From Brevundimonas subvibrioides (lineage in GTDB: Bacteria; Pseudomonadota; Alphaproteobacteria; Caulobacterales; Caulobacteraceae): a stretch of DNA of 64,000 nucleotides. The notes below the pieces were generated by a model. The model did no database searches and had not been told where the DNA came from. It worked only from the letters and a program-made list of their open reading frames with translations. Shown here piece by piece: positions 1 through 9,675 of this stretch. The stretch spans positions 297,985 through 361,984 of the forward strand of contig NZ_NCEQ01000001.1 in assembly GCF_002280785.1 (NCBI RefSeq). The letters run 5' to 3'. Within the stretch, counting starts at the first letter, position 1. The number at the start of each line of letters is the position of its first letter. The position numbers and the translations under genes are program-made.

Positions 1-377
1 ACGTACAGGCTCTCACCCGCCAGGGACGGAGACTTCGCCAGCACGACGAAGCCGCCCTCGGCGTCCACCTCTCCGACCATCCAGTATTTTCCCGACAGGC
101 CGCGCAGGGTCGGGGCGTCCTTGATCTCGGCGACTCTCAGCCCGTCGGGCGTCATGACGCTGGCGATGACCACATCGTCGATCACGGCGCTCAGCTGATT
201 GTCCAGCCGGCGAAGGGCGCTCTCGCGATACTGGCTGGTCAGCATCCAGCCGGTCAGCATCAGGGCGACGACGATCCAGGCCGAGGCGAGCCAGATCAGA
301 CGGCGCGTGAGGCTGCGGCCCGGCCGGCCGAGCCAGCGTCCCCAGGACGGTTTTGGAACCGCCGGCGTCTCTGTCAC
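1..377 (-). CDS. Sensor histidine kinase, N-terminal part only
   Basis: The gene runs off the left edge; about 125 residues are visible. I chose the GTG at 377 because it overlaps the TGA of the response regulator gene as GTGA, the usual sign of translational coupling. A short basic N-terminus is followed by one clear membrane helix (around LIWLASAWIVVALMLTGW) and then a soluble stretch that would be the periplasmic sensor region. The HAMP, dimerisation and ATPase domains lie outside the window. The assignment as kinase therefore rests on the membrane topology and on being the third gene of an operon with a PepSY-like protein and an OmpR-type regulator. The signal sensed cannot be read from this fragment. 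Confidence 0.8.
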   Translation of the reverse strand, partial: MTETPAVPKPSWGRWLGRPGRSLTRRLIWLASAWIVVALMLTGWMLTSQYRESALRRLDNQLSAVIDDVVIASVMTPDGLRVAEIKDAPTLRGLSGKYWMVGEVDAEGGFVVLAKSPSLAGESLY

Positions 378-1054
378 GCCGCCTCGGACTCCCCGGCGAG
401 CGGCGTCAGGCGATAGCCGAGGCCGCGCACGGTCTCGATCCGGTCCGACCCGACCTTCTTGCGCAGCCGTCCGATGAAGACCTCGATGGTGTTGGAATCC
501 CGGTCGAAGTCCTGGTCGTACAGGTGTTCGACCAGTTCGGTGCGGCTGATCACCCGACCCTGGTGCATCATCATGTAGTGAAGCAGCCGGTACTCCAGCG
601 ACGTCAGCCGCAGGGGCTCGCCGTTGACTGTCGCCCGCGCCGCGCGCGGATCCAGCCGCAGCCCGCCGCAGGCGAGGGTCGCCGAGGCGATGCCTGCAGA
701 CCGCCGCAACAGGGCCCTCAGGCGCGCCAGCAGCTCCTCGGTATGGAAGGGCTTGGTCAGATAGTCGTCGGCCCCGGCGTCAAAGCCCGCGACCTTGTCC
801 GACCAGGCGCCGCGCGCCGTCAGGATCAGGACCGGCGTCGCCTTGCCGTCGCGACGCCAGCGCTCCAGCACCGACACGCCGTCGATCTTGGGCAGGCCCA
901 GGTCCAGCACGACAACGTCATAGGGTTCGGTGTCGCCCAGGAAATGGGCTTCCTCGCCGTCGGCGGCGTGATCGACCGCATAGCCGGCGTCGCCCAGCGC
1001 CTGTTTCAGCTGGCGCGACAGGTCGGCGTCGTCTTCGACCAGGAGAACTCGCAT
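374..1054 (-). CDS. OmpR/PhoB-family two-component response regulator
   Basis: 226 residues, the standard length for the family. The N-terminal receiver domain starts MRVLLVEDDADLS with the acidic pair near residues 8-9, the phospho-acceptor aspartate in DVVVLDLGLP near 51, and the conserved lysine in YLTKPF near 101. The C-terminal winged-helix DNA-binding domain contains LTSLEYRLLHYMM, VEHLYDQDFDRDSNTIEVFIGRLRKK and the final ETVRGLGYRL. It resembles the QseB/PmrA/TctD branch. It lies 21 bp downstream of the PepSY-like gene and overlaps the kinase gene, so the three form one operon. Its target promoters are not visible here. Confidence 0.93.
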   Translation of the reverse strand: MRVLLVEDDADLSRQLKQALGDAGYAVDHAADGEEAHFLGDTEPYDVVVLDLGLPKIDGVSVLERWRRDGKATPVLILTARGAWSDKVAGFDAGADDYLTKPFHTEELLARLRALLRRSAGIASATLACGGLRLDPRAARATVNGEPLRLTSLEYRLLHYMMMHQGRVISRTELVEHLYDQDFDRDSNTIEVFIGRLRKKVGSDRIETVRGLGYRLTPLAGESEAA

Positions 1055-1075
1055 CGTGTTGGTCCCTCGTGTCCG

Positions 1076-1357
1076 TCAGCCGCGCGAGTCGACGGAGATG
1101 TCGATGATCTGACCGTCGCGCTCGAAGCGGAAGACATAGCTGTTGCCGCGCAGGCCGAGCGAGCCGACGAAGCGGGCACCGCGAGCCCGCGACTGGGCGA
1201 TTCCCTGGGCCTCCGCCTCGCTGATGCGACGCGGCTCACGCTGGAGCTCCTGCCCGTTCCGGTCGCCGCCACGGTTGCCACGATCCTGTGCGTTCGCGGC
1301 GCTCAGCGGCGCTGCGGCGATCAGGACGGACAGAAGGAGGACGGACAGGCGGGTCAT
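1076..1357 (-). CDS. Small secreted PepSY-like protein
   Basis: 93 residues. The N-terminus is a typical Sec signal peptide (MTRLSVLLLSVLIAAAPLSAANA, cleavage probably after ANA). After a low-complexity Gly/Arg/Asn linker comes a short conserved part, RRISEAEAQGIAQ...GNSYVFRFERDGQIIDISVD, which has the helix-then-strand layout of a minimal PepSY-type domain. It is the first gene of the operon with the response regulator and kinase. Small periplasmic PepSY proteins often accompany OmpR-type systems and may modulate the sensor; that role is inferred. The gene is too short for a confident family call. Confidence 0.75.
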   Translation of the reverse strand: MTRLSVLLLSVLIAAAPLSAANAQDRGNRGGDRNGQELQREPRRISEAEAQGIAQSRARGARFVGSLGLRGNSYVFRFERDGQIIDISVDSRG

Positions 1358-1450
1358 GGGGCGTCTTATGGGGCCGGCGCTCTGAACGGCGGCTGAACGC
1401 GAAGCTTAGGGACGTTTAACTTCCGGGGAAACGGGCCTCTCGCAGGGGAT

Positions 1451-1681
1451 GAACGGAACCTGACCCGGCCGGTTCAGGATCGGCTCAGTGGCGATCCGCT
1501 TTCATCAGGTCAACGCAGGCGATCGCGTTGCAGCGAGTTCAACGCCCTGCTGCGCCTTGAGGCGAATTACCGTCGCGGCGGCCTGACGGCCTGGGAACGG
1601 ACCGACCTCGATCGTCGTTTTGACCGTCTGTCGGCCTCGATCAGCGAGCAACGCCGCGACCGCGACAATCGTCGCCACTGA
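1451..1681 (+). pseudogene. 5'-truncated remnant of a small conserved alphaproteobacterial protein gene
   Basis: The frame ending at the TGA 1679-1681 encodes a C-terminus that reads like a real protein: RLEANYRRGGLTAWERTDLD, then RRFDRLSASI and a basic tail. This pattern is familiar from small secreted hypothetical proteins of Caulobacterales, in which a signal peptide and a hinge region precede it. Upstream, the frame stays open to about 1397 but offers no ATG, GTG or TTG start and no signal peptide, so the 5' part seems lost. A hairpin with a T-run follows 53 bp later. An unusual start codon is the alternative explanation. Confidence 0.45.
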
Positions 1682-1733
1682 CGGTTCGTGAGCTTCGGGC
1701 GGCTGTGCCGAAGACACGGTCGCTCGCAAGGCG

Positions 1734-1766
1734 GGGGGCGTGGTCCGAAAGGGTCACGCCCCCTTT
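1734..1766 (+). terminator. Rho-independent terminator-like hairpin
   Basis: GGGGGCGTG at 1734-1742 pairs with CACGCCCCC at 1755-1763, followed by TTTC. It lies just after the truncated remnant on the plus strand and 12 bp past the end of the convergent PhzF gene. Confidence 0.6.
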
Positions 1767-1777
1767 CAGTCCGTGGA

Positions 1778-2581
1778 TCAGAACCGCAACACCGACCCCA
1801 TGACGGTCACGGCATGCCCGCGGATCAACACCCGGTCGCCCGCCAGCTCGGTCTCGAACCGCGCGCCCCGCCCGGGACAGGCCTGTTCGAAGGTGACGTT
1901 GCTCCGGTCAAGCTTCATCGCGAACAAGGGCGCCAGGCCGCACCGGGCCGAGCCCGTCGCCGGATCCTCGTCGATCCCGCAGCCGGGTCCGAAAAACCGA
2001 TCCACGACATCGACCCCGTCATCCGACAGGGCCGCAGCGATCACCTGTCCGCGCTCCATCGCCCCGTCTCCGAACGCCAGCAGGGCCGGGATGTCCGGGG
2101 TCAGGCCGCGCACCGTCGCCGCATCCGCCATGACCGCGATCAGATACCGGCTGGCCCAGACCTCGAGCGGCGCGGCGCCGAGGGCCTCCGCCAGCCCCTT
2201 CGGGGTCTCGACGCGTGTCAGGGGGTCAGCCGGAAAGTTCATCTCATAACCCTCGCCGAACCGCCCCACAGTCAGCGGGCCCGACGCGGTGTCGAAGGTC
2301 AGTTGGCGCGCCTCAACACCCAGCTCGCGCCACAGCACATGCGCCGCCGCCAGGGTGGCGTGACCGCACAGGGACACCTCCACTGTCGGGGTGAACCAGC
2401 GCAGGTCGAACCGCGAGGGGCTCGCGGTCGTTCGCAGAAAGGCGGTCTCCGAGTGATTGTTCTCCGCCGCCAGCGACTGCATCCACCCGGTGTCAGGCCA
2501 GGCGTCCAGCGGCTCAAGCACGGCGGCGGGGTTGCCCATGAACGGGCGTTCGGCGAAGGCGTCGACGGTCCACTGGCGCAT
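1778..2581 (-). CDS. PhzF-family epimerase/isomerase
   Basis: 267 residues. The N-terminus has the family signature ([18 protein letters not shown], then the catalytic-type glutamate in [12 protein letters not shown]) and the downstream [11 protein letters not shown]. The second half carries [18 protein letters not shown], where DPATGSA is the conserved PhzF motif. PhzF proteins fold like diaminopimelate epimerase; characterised members isomerise dihydro-3-hydroxyanthranilate, but most, including this one outside any phenazine cluster, have unknown substrates. It is divergent from the GNAT gene, with 49 bp between their starts, and is probably monocistronic. Confidence 0.88.
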   Translation of the reverse strand: MRQWTVDAFAERPFMGNPAAVLEPLDAWPDTGWMQSLAAENNHSETAFLRTTASPSRFDLRWFTPTVEVSLCGHATLAAAHVLWRELGVEARQLTFDTASGPLTVGRFGEGYEMNFPADPLTRVETPKGLAEALGAAPLEVWASRYLIAVMADAATVRGLTPDIPALLAFGDGAMERGQVIAAALSDDGVDVVDRFFGPGCGIDEDPATGSARCGLAPLFAMKLDRSNVTFEQACPGRGARFETELAGDRVLIRGHAVTVMGSVLRF

Positions 2582-2630
2582 GCCGCCGGGCTTAAGCTAG
2601 GACGCGAGGAGAGACCAGACGGACCCGCCC

Positions 2631-3065
2631 ATGACCGCCGCCCTGACCACTGATTTCAACGAGGCCCGCCTGCGCACGGCCTGGCGCTGGATCGCCGAGG
2701 AAAGCTACTGGGGCGCCCGCATTCCGTGGACCATGTTCGAGCGGGCCTGTCGCGGTTCGCTCTGTTTTGGCCTGGTCGAGGACGGAGACCTGCTCGCCTT
2801 CGCCCGCGTCGTCACGGATCAGGCCACCTTCGCCTGGCTGTGCGACGTCTTCGTCGACGACCGGGCGCGCGGCCGGGGTCTGGGCAAGCAGCTGATGCAG
2901 GACATCCTCGCCGATCCCCGACTGCAGGATCTGCGTCGCTGGGGCCTCGCCACCGCCGACGCCCACGGCCTCTATTCGCAATACGGCTTCGAAGCCGCGG
3001 ACCCTCTGCGCCATATGGAGCGGGTCGACCGGGACATCTATCCGGTGCTGTCGCCGACGACCTGA
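2631..3065 (+). CDS. GNAT-family N-acetyltransferase
   Basis: 144 residues. The acetyl-CoA binding region is recognisable: WLCDVFVDDRARGRGLGKQL around residues 68-87 holds the V-x-x-x-x-RGxGxG loop of motif A, followed by a helix and LATADAHGLYSQYGFE, the usual motif-B end with a Tyr-Gly-Phe. The substrate is unknown. It is divergent from the PhzF gene, and its last 28 bp overlap the end of the convergent nucleotidyltransferase gene. That overlap is real in both frames, because both products show intact C-terminal family features. Confidence 0.85.
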   Translation: MTAALTTDFNEARLRTAWRWIAEESYWGARIPWTMFERACRGSLCFGLVEDGDLLAFARVVTDQATFAWLCDVFVDDRARGRGLGKQLMQDILADPRLQDLRRWGLATADAHGLYSQYGFEAADPLRHMERVDRDIYPVLSPTT

Positions 3066-3619
3066 AGCTCGGGCCAGCGCAAGCGGGCGCTGGCGACGAC
3101 CTTGTCCCAGCCCCGGGCCAGCGGCCGGTTCGGATTGGGCCGGATGACCCTGTCGAACACGTCCTGAAGCCCGAACGGCGCGGCGACGCTGATCGTATCG
3201 TCGTCCTCCAGCCGCACCCCGATCGCGAAGGCCGGCGCCACGAACCGCGCCAGGGCCGCATCGGTATCCGGCAGCGGCTCATAGTCCTCGCCGAACCGGT
3301 CATGGAACCACAGATGCACCCGCGCCTGGTTCCGCACCTCGACATCACTGCGGAAGGGCTCGTCGAAGGCCGCCGCGACCCGCTTTATGACCCCGTCCTC
3401 GGCGTCCCACGACGTGTCCGGATCGAAATAGCCGAGGTCGAAATCCTTGCGGCCATAGCCCACGGGCCGCCCCGCCACGGCGTTCCACACCGACTGATAG
3501 ACCGCGCCGGAAAACACGCGCCAGTCAGTCAGGCCCAGGCCGCGCACGGTCGCCAGCACATGCATCAGGTCGGCGTCCGCCCGGACGATCTCGACCAGCC
3601 GCGTCTCAAGATCGCTCAT
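3038..3619 (-). CDS. Nucleotidyltransferase-fold protein (DUF925/NTP_transf_6 type)
   Basis: 193 residues. Features of the family are VFSGAVYQSVWNAVAGRPVGYGRKDFDLGYFD, in which the acidic pair of DFDLGYFD stands where the nucleotidyltransferase metal-binding aspartates belong, and VRNQARVHLWFHDRFG followed by a Pro/Asp-rich stretch. The family is widespread and biochemically uncharacterised. Its start overlaps the stop of thiD by four bases (ATGA), so it is translated from the folP-thiD transcript. A functional link to folate or thiamine synthesis is not evident. Confidence 0.85.
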   Translation of the reverse strand: MSDLETRLVEIVRADADLMHVLATVRGLGLTDWRVFSGAVYQSVWNAVAGRPVGYGRKDFDLGYFDPDTSWDAEDGVIKRVAAAFDEPFRSDVEVRNQARVHLWFHDRFGEDYEPLPDTDAALARFVAPAFAIGVRLEDDDTISVAAPFGLQDVFDRVIRPNPNRPLARGWDKVVASARLRWPELQVVGDSTG

Positions 3620-4428
3620 CGCGCGTCCCTCAGGGGCCAGCCATGATCCAGCGGGCCGTGTCCGCCGCCGAGACCCGGCGCCCGCCGGATCGCCTCGGAC
3701 ACATAGGCCCAGGCCTCCGCCACCGCGACCTCGAGCGGCCGGCCCTGCGCCAGACCCGCCGCGATGGCGCTGGCCAGGGTGCAGCCCGTGCCGTGGGTCG
3801 AGGTCGTCTCGATGCGCGGCCCCTCCAGCAGGGTCTCACCCGATGGCGTGACCAGCAGGTCGACGATGGTCTCCCCCGGCACATGGCCCCCCTTCATCAG
3901 CACCGCGCGGGCTCCGAGGTTCAGCAACGCCGCCCCCGCCCGACGCTGCCCCTCCAGATCCTCGACCGCGATCCCGGTCAGGGCCTCGGCCTCCGGCGCA
4001 TTGGGCGTCAGCAGGGTCGCGCGCGGGATCATCAGGCTTCGCACCGCCTGCACCGCGTCATTGTCCAGCAGGGCCGCGCCGCCCTTGGCCACCATGACCG
4101 GATCGACCACGACCGGCGCACGCGACGTATCGAGGACGGCCGCCACCCGCTCGACCACCGCCACCGAGCCCAGCATGCCGGTCTTGATTGCATCGGCCCC
4201 GATGTCGTCCAGCACCGCCCGCGCCTGGGCCTCGATCAGATCCAGAGGCAGGGGGTGCACGCCGTGGACGCCGAACGTGTTCTGCACCGTGATTGCGGTG
4301 ATCGATGTCGCCGCATAGCCGCCCATGGCGGTCACGGCCTTGATGTCGGCCTGAATTCCCGCCCCGCCGCCGGAATCCGATCCGGCGATGATCAGGACGC
4401 GGCCGAGGAAGGAAGATGATTGTGACAT
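3616..4428 (-). CDS. thiD: Hydroxymethylpyrimidine/phosphomethylpyrimidine kinase
   Basis: About 270 residues from the ATG at 4428; a GTG at 4446 is a possible upstream start. Near the N-terminus, VLIIAGSDSGGGAGIQADIK is the ribokinase-fold signature of ThiD. DPVMVAKGG lies mid-protein and the C-terminal catalytic motif is THGTGCTLASAIAAGLAQG. The enzyme phosphorylates HMP and HMP-phosphate in thiamine pyrophosphate synthesis in the cytoplasm. It follows folP by about 45 bp and overlaps the next gene. The thiC gene that would supply its substrate, elsewhere in this window, is broken, so ThiD may here act mainly in salvage of imported HMP. Confidence 0.95.
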   Translation of the reverse strand: MSQSSSFLGRVLIIAGSDSGGGAGIQADIKAVTAMGGYAATSITAITVQNTFGVHGVHPLPLDLIEAQARAVLDDIGADAIKTGMLGSVAVVERVAAVLDTSRAPVVVDPVMVAKGGAALLDNDAVQAVRSLMIPRATLLTPNAPEAEALTGIAVEDLEGQRRAGAALLNLGARAVLMKGGHVPGETIVDLLVTPSGETLLEGPRIETTSTHGTGCTLASAIAAGLAQGRPLEVAVAEAWAYVSEAIRRAPGLGGGHGPLDHGWPLRDAR

Positions 4429-4473
4429 GGCGGCTGGATGCGTCACCGGCGCGGAATCGGCAAGGCCCGCCCT

Positions 4474-5292
4474 CTACCTGGCGGCGGCGGCGGCCACCGC
4501 CGCCTGGACCGCCAGGGCCTGCACCGTCTCGCGCACATCGTGGACGCGGATCACCGACGCACCGCGACGGGCGCCTTCCAGCGCGAGGGCGATCGAGCCG
4601 CCCAGCCGGTCGCCCGCCTCCGTCGCTGACGGGTCGATGTTCCGGATCATGCGCTTGCGACTGGCCCCCAGCAGCACCGGGAAGCCCAGCTCCGCCAGCG
4701 TCCCCAGCCCGGCGATCAGCGCCAGATTGTGCTCGATCGTCTTGCCGAAGCCGATGCCGGGATCGAGCGTGATCTTCTCGCGCCCCACCCCCGCCGCCAT
4801 CGCCGCCTCGGCCCGATCGGCCAGATAGTCGCGCACCTCGGCGACCACGTCGGCATAGCGCGGCTCGACCTGCATGCTGCGCGGTTCGCCCAGCATGTGC
4901 ATCAGCACGACGTCGCAGCCCAGTTCCGCCGCGACCTCCGGCGCATCGGGCGAATACGTCAGCGCCGTCACGTCGTTCCAGATCTTCGCCCCCGCCGCCA
5001 CCGCCGCCCGGGCGGCCTCGGGCTTCATCGTGTCGATCGAGATCGGCCCGTGCCAGCGCGCGTGCACCGCCGCGATCACCGGCGCCGTCCGCGCGATCTC
5101 CTCGTGCACAGCGACCGGCTCGGCCCCCGGCCGCGTCGATTCTCCGCCGATGTCGAGGATGTCCGCCCCGTCCCCGATCAGCCGCATCGCCTGGGCCAGG
5201 CCGCCCTCGACCGAGGCGTGCAGGCCCCCGTCGGAGAAACTGTCCGGCGTGACGTTCAGGATGCCCATGACGCGGGGCCGGATCGAACTCAT
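4474..5292 (-). CDS. folP: Dihydropteroate synthase
   Basis: 272 residues, normal length. The first pterin-binding signature is VMGILNVTPDSFSDGG, then DGADILDIGGESTRPGAEPV. The Asn in IWNDVTAL, the Lys in DPGIGFGKT, the SRKRMI loop and the final IRVHDVRET, which binds the pyrophosphate/pABA side, are all present. It condenses p-aminobenzoate with 6-hydroxymethyl-dihydropterin diphosphate and is the target of sulfonamides. In alphaproteobacteria folP usually sits near ftsH, and here the two are 2.4 kb apart with three extra genes between. The gene probably leads a folP-thiD-nucleotidyltransferase transcript. Confidence 0.96.
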   Translation of the reverse strand: MSSIRPRVMGILNVTPDSFSDGGLHASVEGGLAQAMRLIGDGADILDIGGESTRPGAEPVAVHEEIARTAPVIAAVHARWHGPISIDTMKPEAARAAVAAGAKIWNDVTALTYSPDAPEVAAELGCDVVLMHMLGEPRSMQVEPRYADVVAEVRDYLADRAEAAMAAGVGREKITLDPGIGFGKTIEHNLALIAGLGTLAELGFPVLLGASRKRMIRNIDPSATEAGDRLGGSIALALEGARRGASVIRVHDVRETVQALAVQAAVAAAAAR

Positions 5293-5323
5293 GCGCTGTT
5301 CCCGGCCCTCTTCTGCGGCGCCA

Positions 5324-5626
5324 TCAGTCCCTCTTTCCGATCAGTCCGCCCAGGGCTTCAAGATAGGCGGCGAAAGCCTTTCGGCCAGAGGGTGTGAGGG
5401 TGACGCGGGTCAAGGGCTTGTTGTTCTGGAAGCTCTTGTCGATCGCGACATAGCCGGCCTCGTCCAGCTTCTTCAGATGGACCGACAGATTGCCCTGGGT
5501 CGCCTCCAGCACCGTCTTCAGCTCGGTGAAGTCGGCGGTCTCTACGTCGGCCAGATAGACCATGATCCCCAGCCGCATGCGACCGTGGATGACCTCGTCG
5601 ATCCGGCCGAGATCGGTCAGGGCCAT
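5324..5626 (-). CDS. Small winged-helix transcriptional regulator (ArsR/MarR-like)
   Basis: About 100 residues from the ATG at 5626. I prefer it to a longer reading because the extra N-terminus is low-quality and overlaps the upstream gene. The sequence is a single winged helix: VIHGRMRLGIMVYLADVETADFTELK, then ATQGNLSVHLKKLDEAGYV as recognition helix and KPLTRVTLTPSGRKAF as wing. This is the PF13601-type DNA-binding protein common in Caulobacterales and sphingomonads. It starts 4 bp after the membrane protein gene stops, a pairing seen often; the regulator probably controls that operon, though no ligand is known. Confidence 0.85.
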   Translation of the reverse strand: MALTDLGRIDEVIHGRMRLGIMVYLADVETADFTELKTVLEATQGNLSVHLKKLDEAGYVAIDKSFQNNKPLTRVTLTPSGRKAFAAYLEALGGLIGKRD

Positions 5627-5630
5627 GGAG

Positions 5631-6284
5631 TCAGGCGGCCTTGCTCTGGGCTTCGCGCAGCATGATCCAGCCCGGCAGGGCGAACAGAAGGAACAGGGCG
5701 GCGGTGCAGACATAGAGATACTGGTCCGGCTGGCGCACCAGCAGCCCCAGCGCCACGGCCGTCAGCCAGCCGCCGGCCGACGTCGCCAGCATCCACGCCT
5801 TCTTCTTCAGCACCCAGGCCACGGACCACGCCGCAGCCTGCAGCCCGAACACCACGGCCGGATAATAGAGCCAGAGGGCGAAGTCATTGTCCCGCCACGC
5901 CCCGACGCCGAAGATGATGATCATGGCCAGATTGACCATGCCCGCGCTGGAGAAGCCCGCGTTCAGCGTCCGCGTCGCCAGTGGGCCGCGATTGCCGCCG
6001 CCGCCCTGGCGCATGTCCCGGATCGAGGCCCAGGCGATGGTGGCGCAGACCGCGACGGTGATGCCGACGACGAAGGCGAGGTTGGCCAGGTCGGGCCAGC
6101 GGATCACGCCGACCATCTGGCCGATGTGGAACAGGCACTGCAGTCCATAGAGCAGCCCGCCCGCAAGATAGCAGATGGCCATTGTGATCGACGGCTTGCC
6201 GCCGCCCTCGACGATCGAGCGCAGGAAGGCGAGGTCGGCTTCCGCAGAACGGGGAGCGGACGGCTTGCTGGAGCTGGCGGGCAT
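5631..6284 (-). CDS. Conserved integral membrane protein
   Basis: 217 residues with about six hydrophobic helices: two before residue 85, two around 115-155 and two at the C-terminus. No catalytic motif stands out. A short charged N-terminal tail (EADLAFLRSIVEGGGKPS) precedes the first helix. It is co-transcribed with the downstream winged-helix regulator, only 4 bp away, an arrangement I recognise from related genomes without a known function. I do not recognise a named family with confidence. Confidence 0.75.
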   Translation of the reverse strand: MPASSSKPSAPRSAEADLAFLRSIVEGGGKPSITMAICYLAGGLLYGLQCLFHIGQMVGVIRWPDLANLAFVVGITVAVCATIAWASIRDMRQGGGGNRGPLATRTLNAGFSSAGMVNLAMIIIFGVGAWRDNDFALWLYYPAVVFGLQAAAWSVAWVLKKKAWMLATSAGGWLTAVALGLLVRQPDQYLYVCTAALFLLFALPGWIMLREAQSKAA

Positions 6285-6344
6285 GGGCGATTCTCTCGTG
6301 CGACCGGCCCGCCCGGGGTGGACGAGCCGGCCGGGCTTGGCAAG

Positions 6345-7559
6345 CTATTCGGCGGGAACGGCCGCGACGGGCTGAGCCTTGCGCCACGGCACGCGCCGCC
6401 CGTTCAGCCAGCGGCCCATGAAGCTGTGGCGGATCAGCAGCTCATAGGTGATCAGGCAGACGGCGAAGACGCCCAGCGACACCCCGCCCAGCTTCAGCCA
6501 CCAGGGCCCGGCCCAGTCCTGCACCCAGACCTGGGCCAGCATGACCAGCGGCAGGTGCAGGATGTAGACCCAGTAGGAGGCGTCGGCGAGATAGCGCCGC
6601 ACCGCGCTGTGTCCCGAAAGGAAGCGCAGGCACAGCCCCATGGCCGCGAAGGCCGAGGCATAGACCGCCAGGGCCGTCACCGCCGCCGCGATCGCCTTCT
6701 CGTCCGTCAGCTCGACCATGGGGGTGATCTTCGGTCCGCCGGCCAGACTCCAGGCGGCGGCGCCCGACACCACGGCGATGGCCAGGAACAGCGGCGTCCA
6801 GGCGGCGATCCGGTTCAGCAGGTCGCGCCGACGGTCCAGCAGGAAGCCGAGGCCGAACGCCAGGCCGAACCCGACCAGGGACGCCGTATGGGGAACCAGT
6901 CCCGCATCCGGCGTCGGCACGGCGAAGAAGGCGATCCATTTCGGGTCCAGATACAGGGCCAGGGCCAGGGGCGCGGCCAGAACGGCCGGCGTCCACGGCC
7001 CGATCAAGGCGCCGGTGACCCTGTCCACGACCCGACCCCAGCCGCCGTCCTTGTCCAGCATCGCGAACGGCGCGCGCAGGATCAGGACCGCCGCGTAGAA
7101 CAGCGTCAGCACGTACAGGAACCAGAGATGGGTCAGCGGGACGTTGGTCCAGTCATAGGTCGGCGGCGGAGGCGGCGGGGCGCCCGGCACGATCAGGCCG
7201 TTCATGTGAGACGTCCAGATCAGGGCTCCGACGATGCCGACCATGACCGGGAACCAGAAGGCGGCCAGCGGTCCCGTGATCCGCAGGACCCGGTCCTTCG
7301 CAAAGCTCAGCCAGCCCCGACGGGCCAGCATCATATGGGCGAACAGTCCGGCGATCAGGAAGAAGGCGGTCATCCGGAACAGGTGGATGGCGAAGAACAG
7401 CCCCGCCGCGCCGATGGACCGGCTGTCGTCCGCGACGATCCAGATCTGCTGCGGAAAGAAGGCGAGGCTGGCGTGCAGGACGACGCCCAGCAGCAGGGCG
7501 CCCGCCCTCAGGGCGTCCAGTCCATGCAGCCGTTCCGGCCGGTCGGTGTCGGTGGTCAT
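6345..7559 (-). CDS. Acyltransferase-3 family membrane protein (OpgC-like)
   Basis: About 404 residues from the ATG at 7559, which has a GGGGAG Shine-Dalgarno at the right distance. The N-terminal RLHGLDALRAGALLLGVVLHAS contains the conserved arginine and histidine of acyltransferase-3 proteins. About ten membrane helices follow, and SYWVYILHLPLVML near the C-terminus is the family's closing motif. Members O-acylate or succinylate sugars and glucans at the inner membrane; the acceptor here is unknown. It stands alone between the small membrane protein gene and the ftsH terminator. Confidence 0.88.
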   Translation of the reverse strand: MTTDTDRPERLHGLDALRAGALLLGVVLHASLAFFPQQIWIVADDSRSIGAAGLFFAIHLFRMTAFFLIAGLFAHMMLARRGWLSFAKDRVLRITGPLAAFWFPVMVGIVGALIWTSHMNGLIVPGAPPPPPPTYDWTNVPLTHLWFLYVLTLFYAAVLILRAPFAMLDKDGGWGRVVDRVTGALIGPWTPAVLAAPLALALYLDPKWIAFFAVPTPDAGLVPHTASLVGFGLAFGLGFLLDRRRDLLNRIAAWTPLFLAIAVVSGAAAWSLAGGPKITPMVELTDEKAIAAAVTALAVYASAFAAMGLCLRFLSGHSAVRRYLADASYWVYILHLPLVMLAQVWVQDWAGPWWLKLGGVSLGVFAVCLITYELLIRHSFMGRWLNGRRVPWRKAQPVAAVPAE

Positions 7560-7627
7560 GATGGCTCTCCCCTCGTGTGGAGAGCGGTTTCTCACAGACT
7601 TGTTTGATATGCAAACTTGTTCGCTAG

Positions 7628-7662
7628 AAAGAACCCCGCCCCGATCTCTCAAGGCGGGGTTC
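7628..7662 (-). terminator. Rho-independent terminator of ftsH
   Basis: GAACCCCGCC and GGCGGGGTTC form a 10-bp stem with a 12-base loop, and on the minus strand a TTTC run follows. It begins 8 bp after the ftsH stop codon. Confidence 0.8.
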
Positions 7663-7669
7663 CGAAGGC

Positions 7670-9619
<1,950 letters not shown>

Positions 9620-9675
9620 TGGTCTGAAATCCTCGTCGCCGACCTCGTGAGCCGGGAGATGTTACGTCGTTGTCG

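Noticed and set aside
3038..3065. Overlap of the GNAT and nucleotidyltransferase genes as a sign of a frameshift
   Set aside because: Both proteins have plausible natural C-termini and the genes converge, so a short tail-to-tail overlap is enough explanation.
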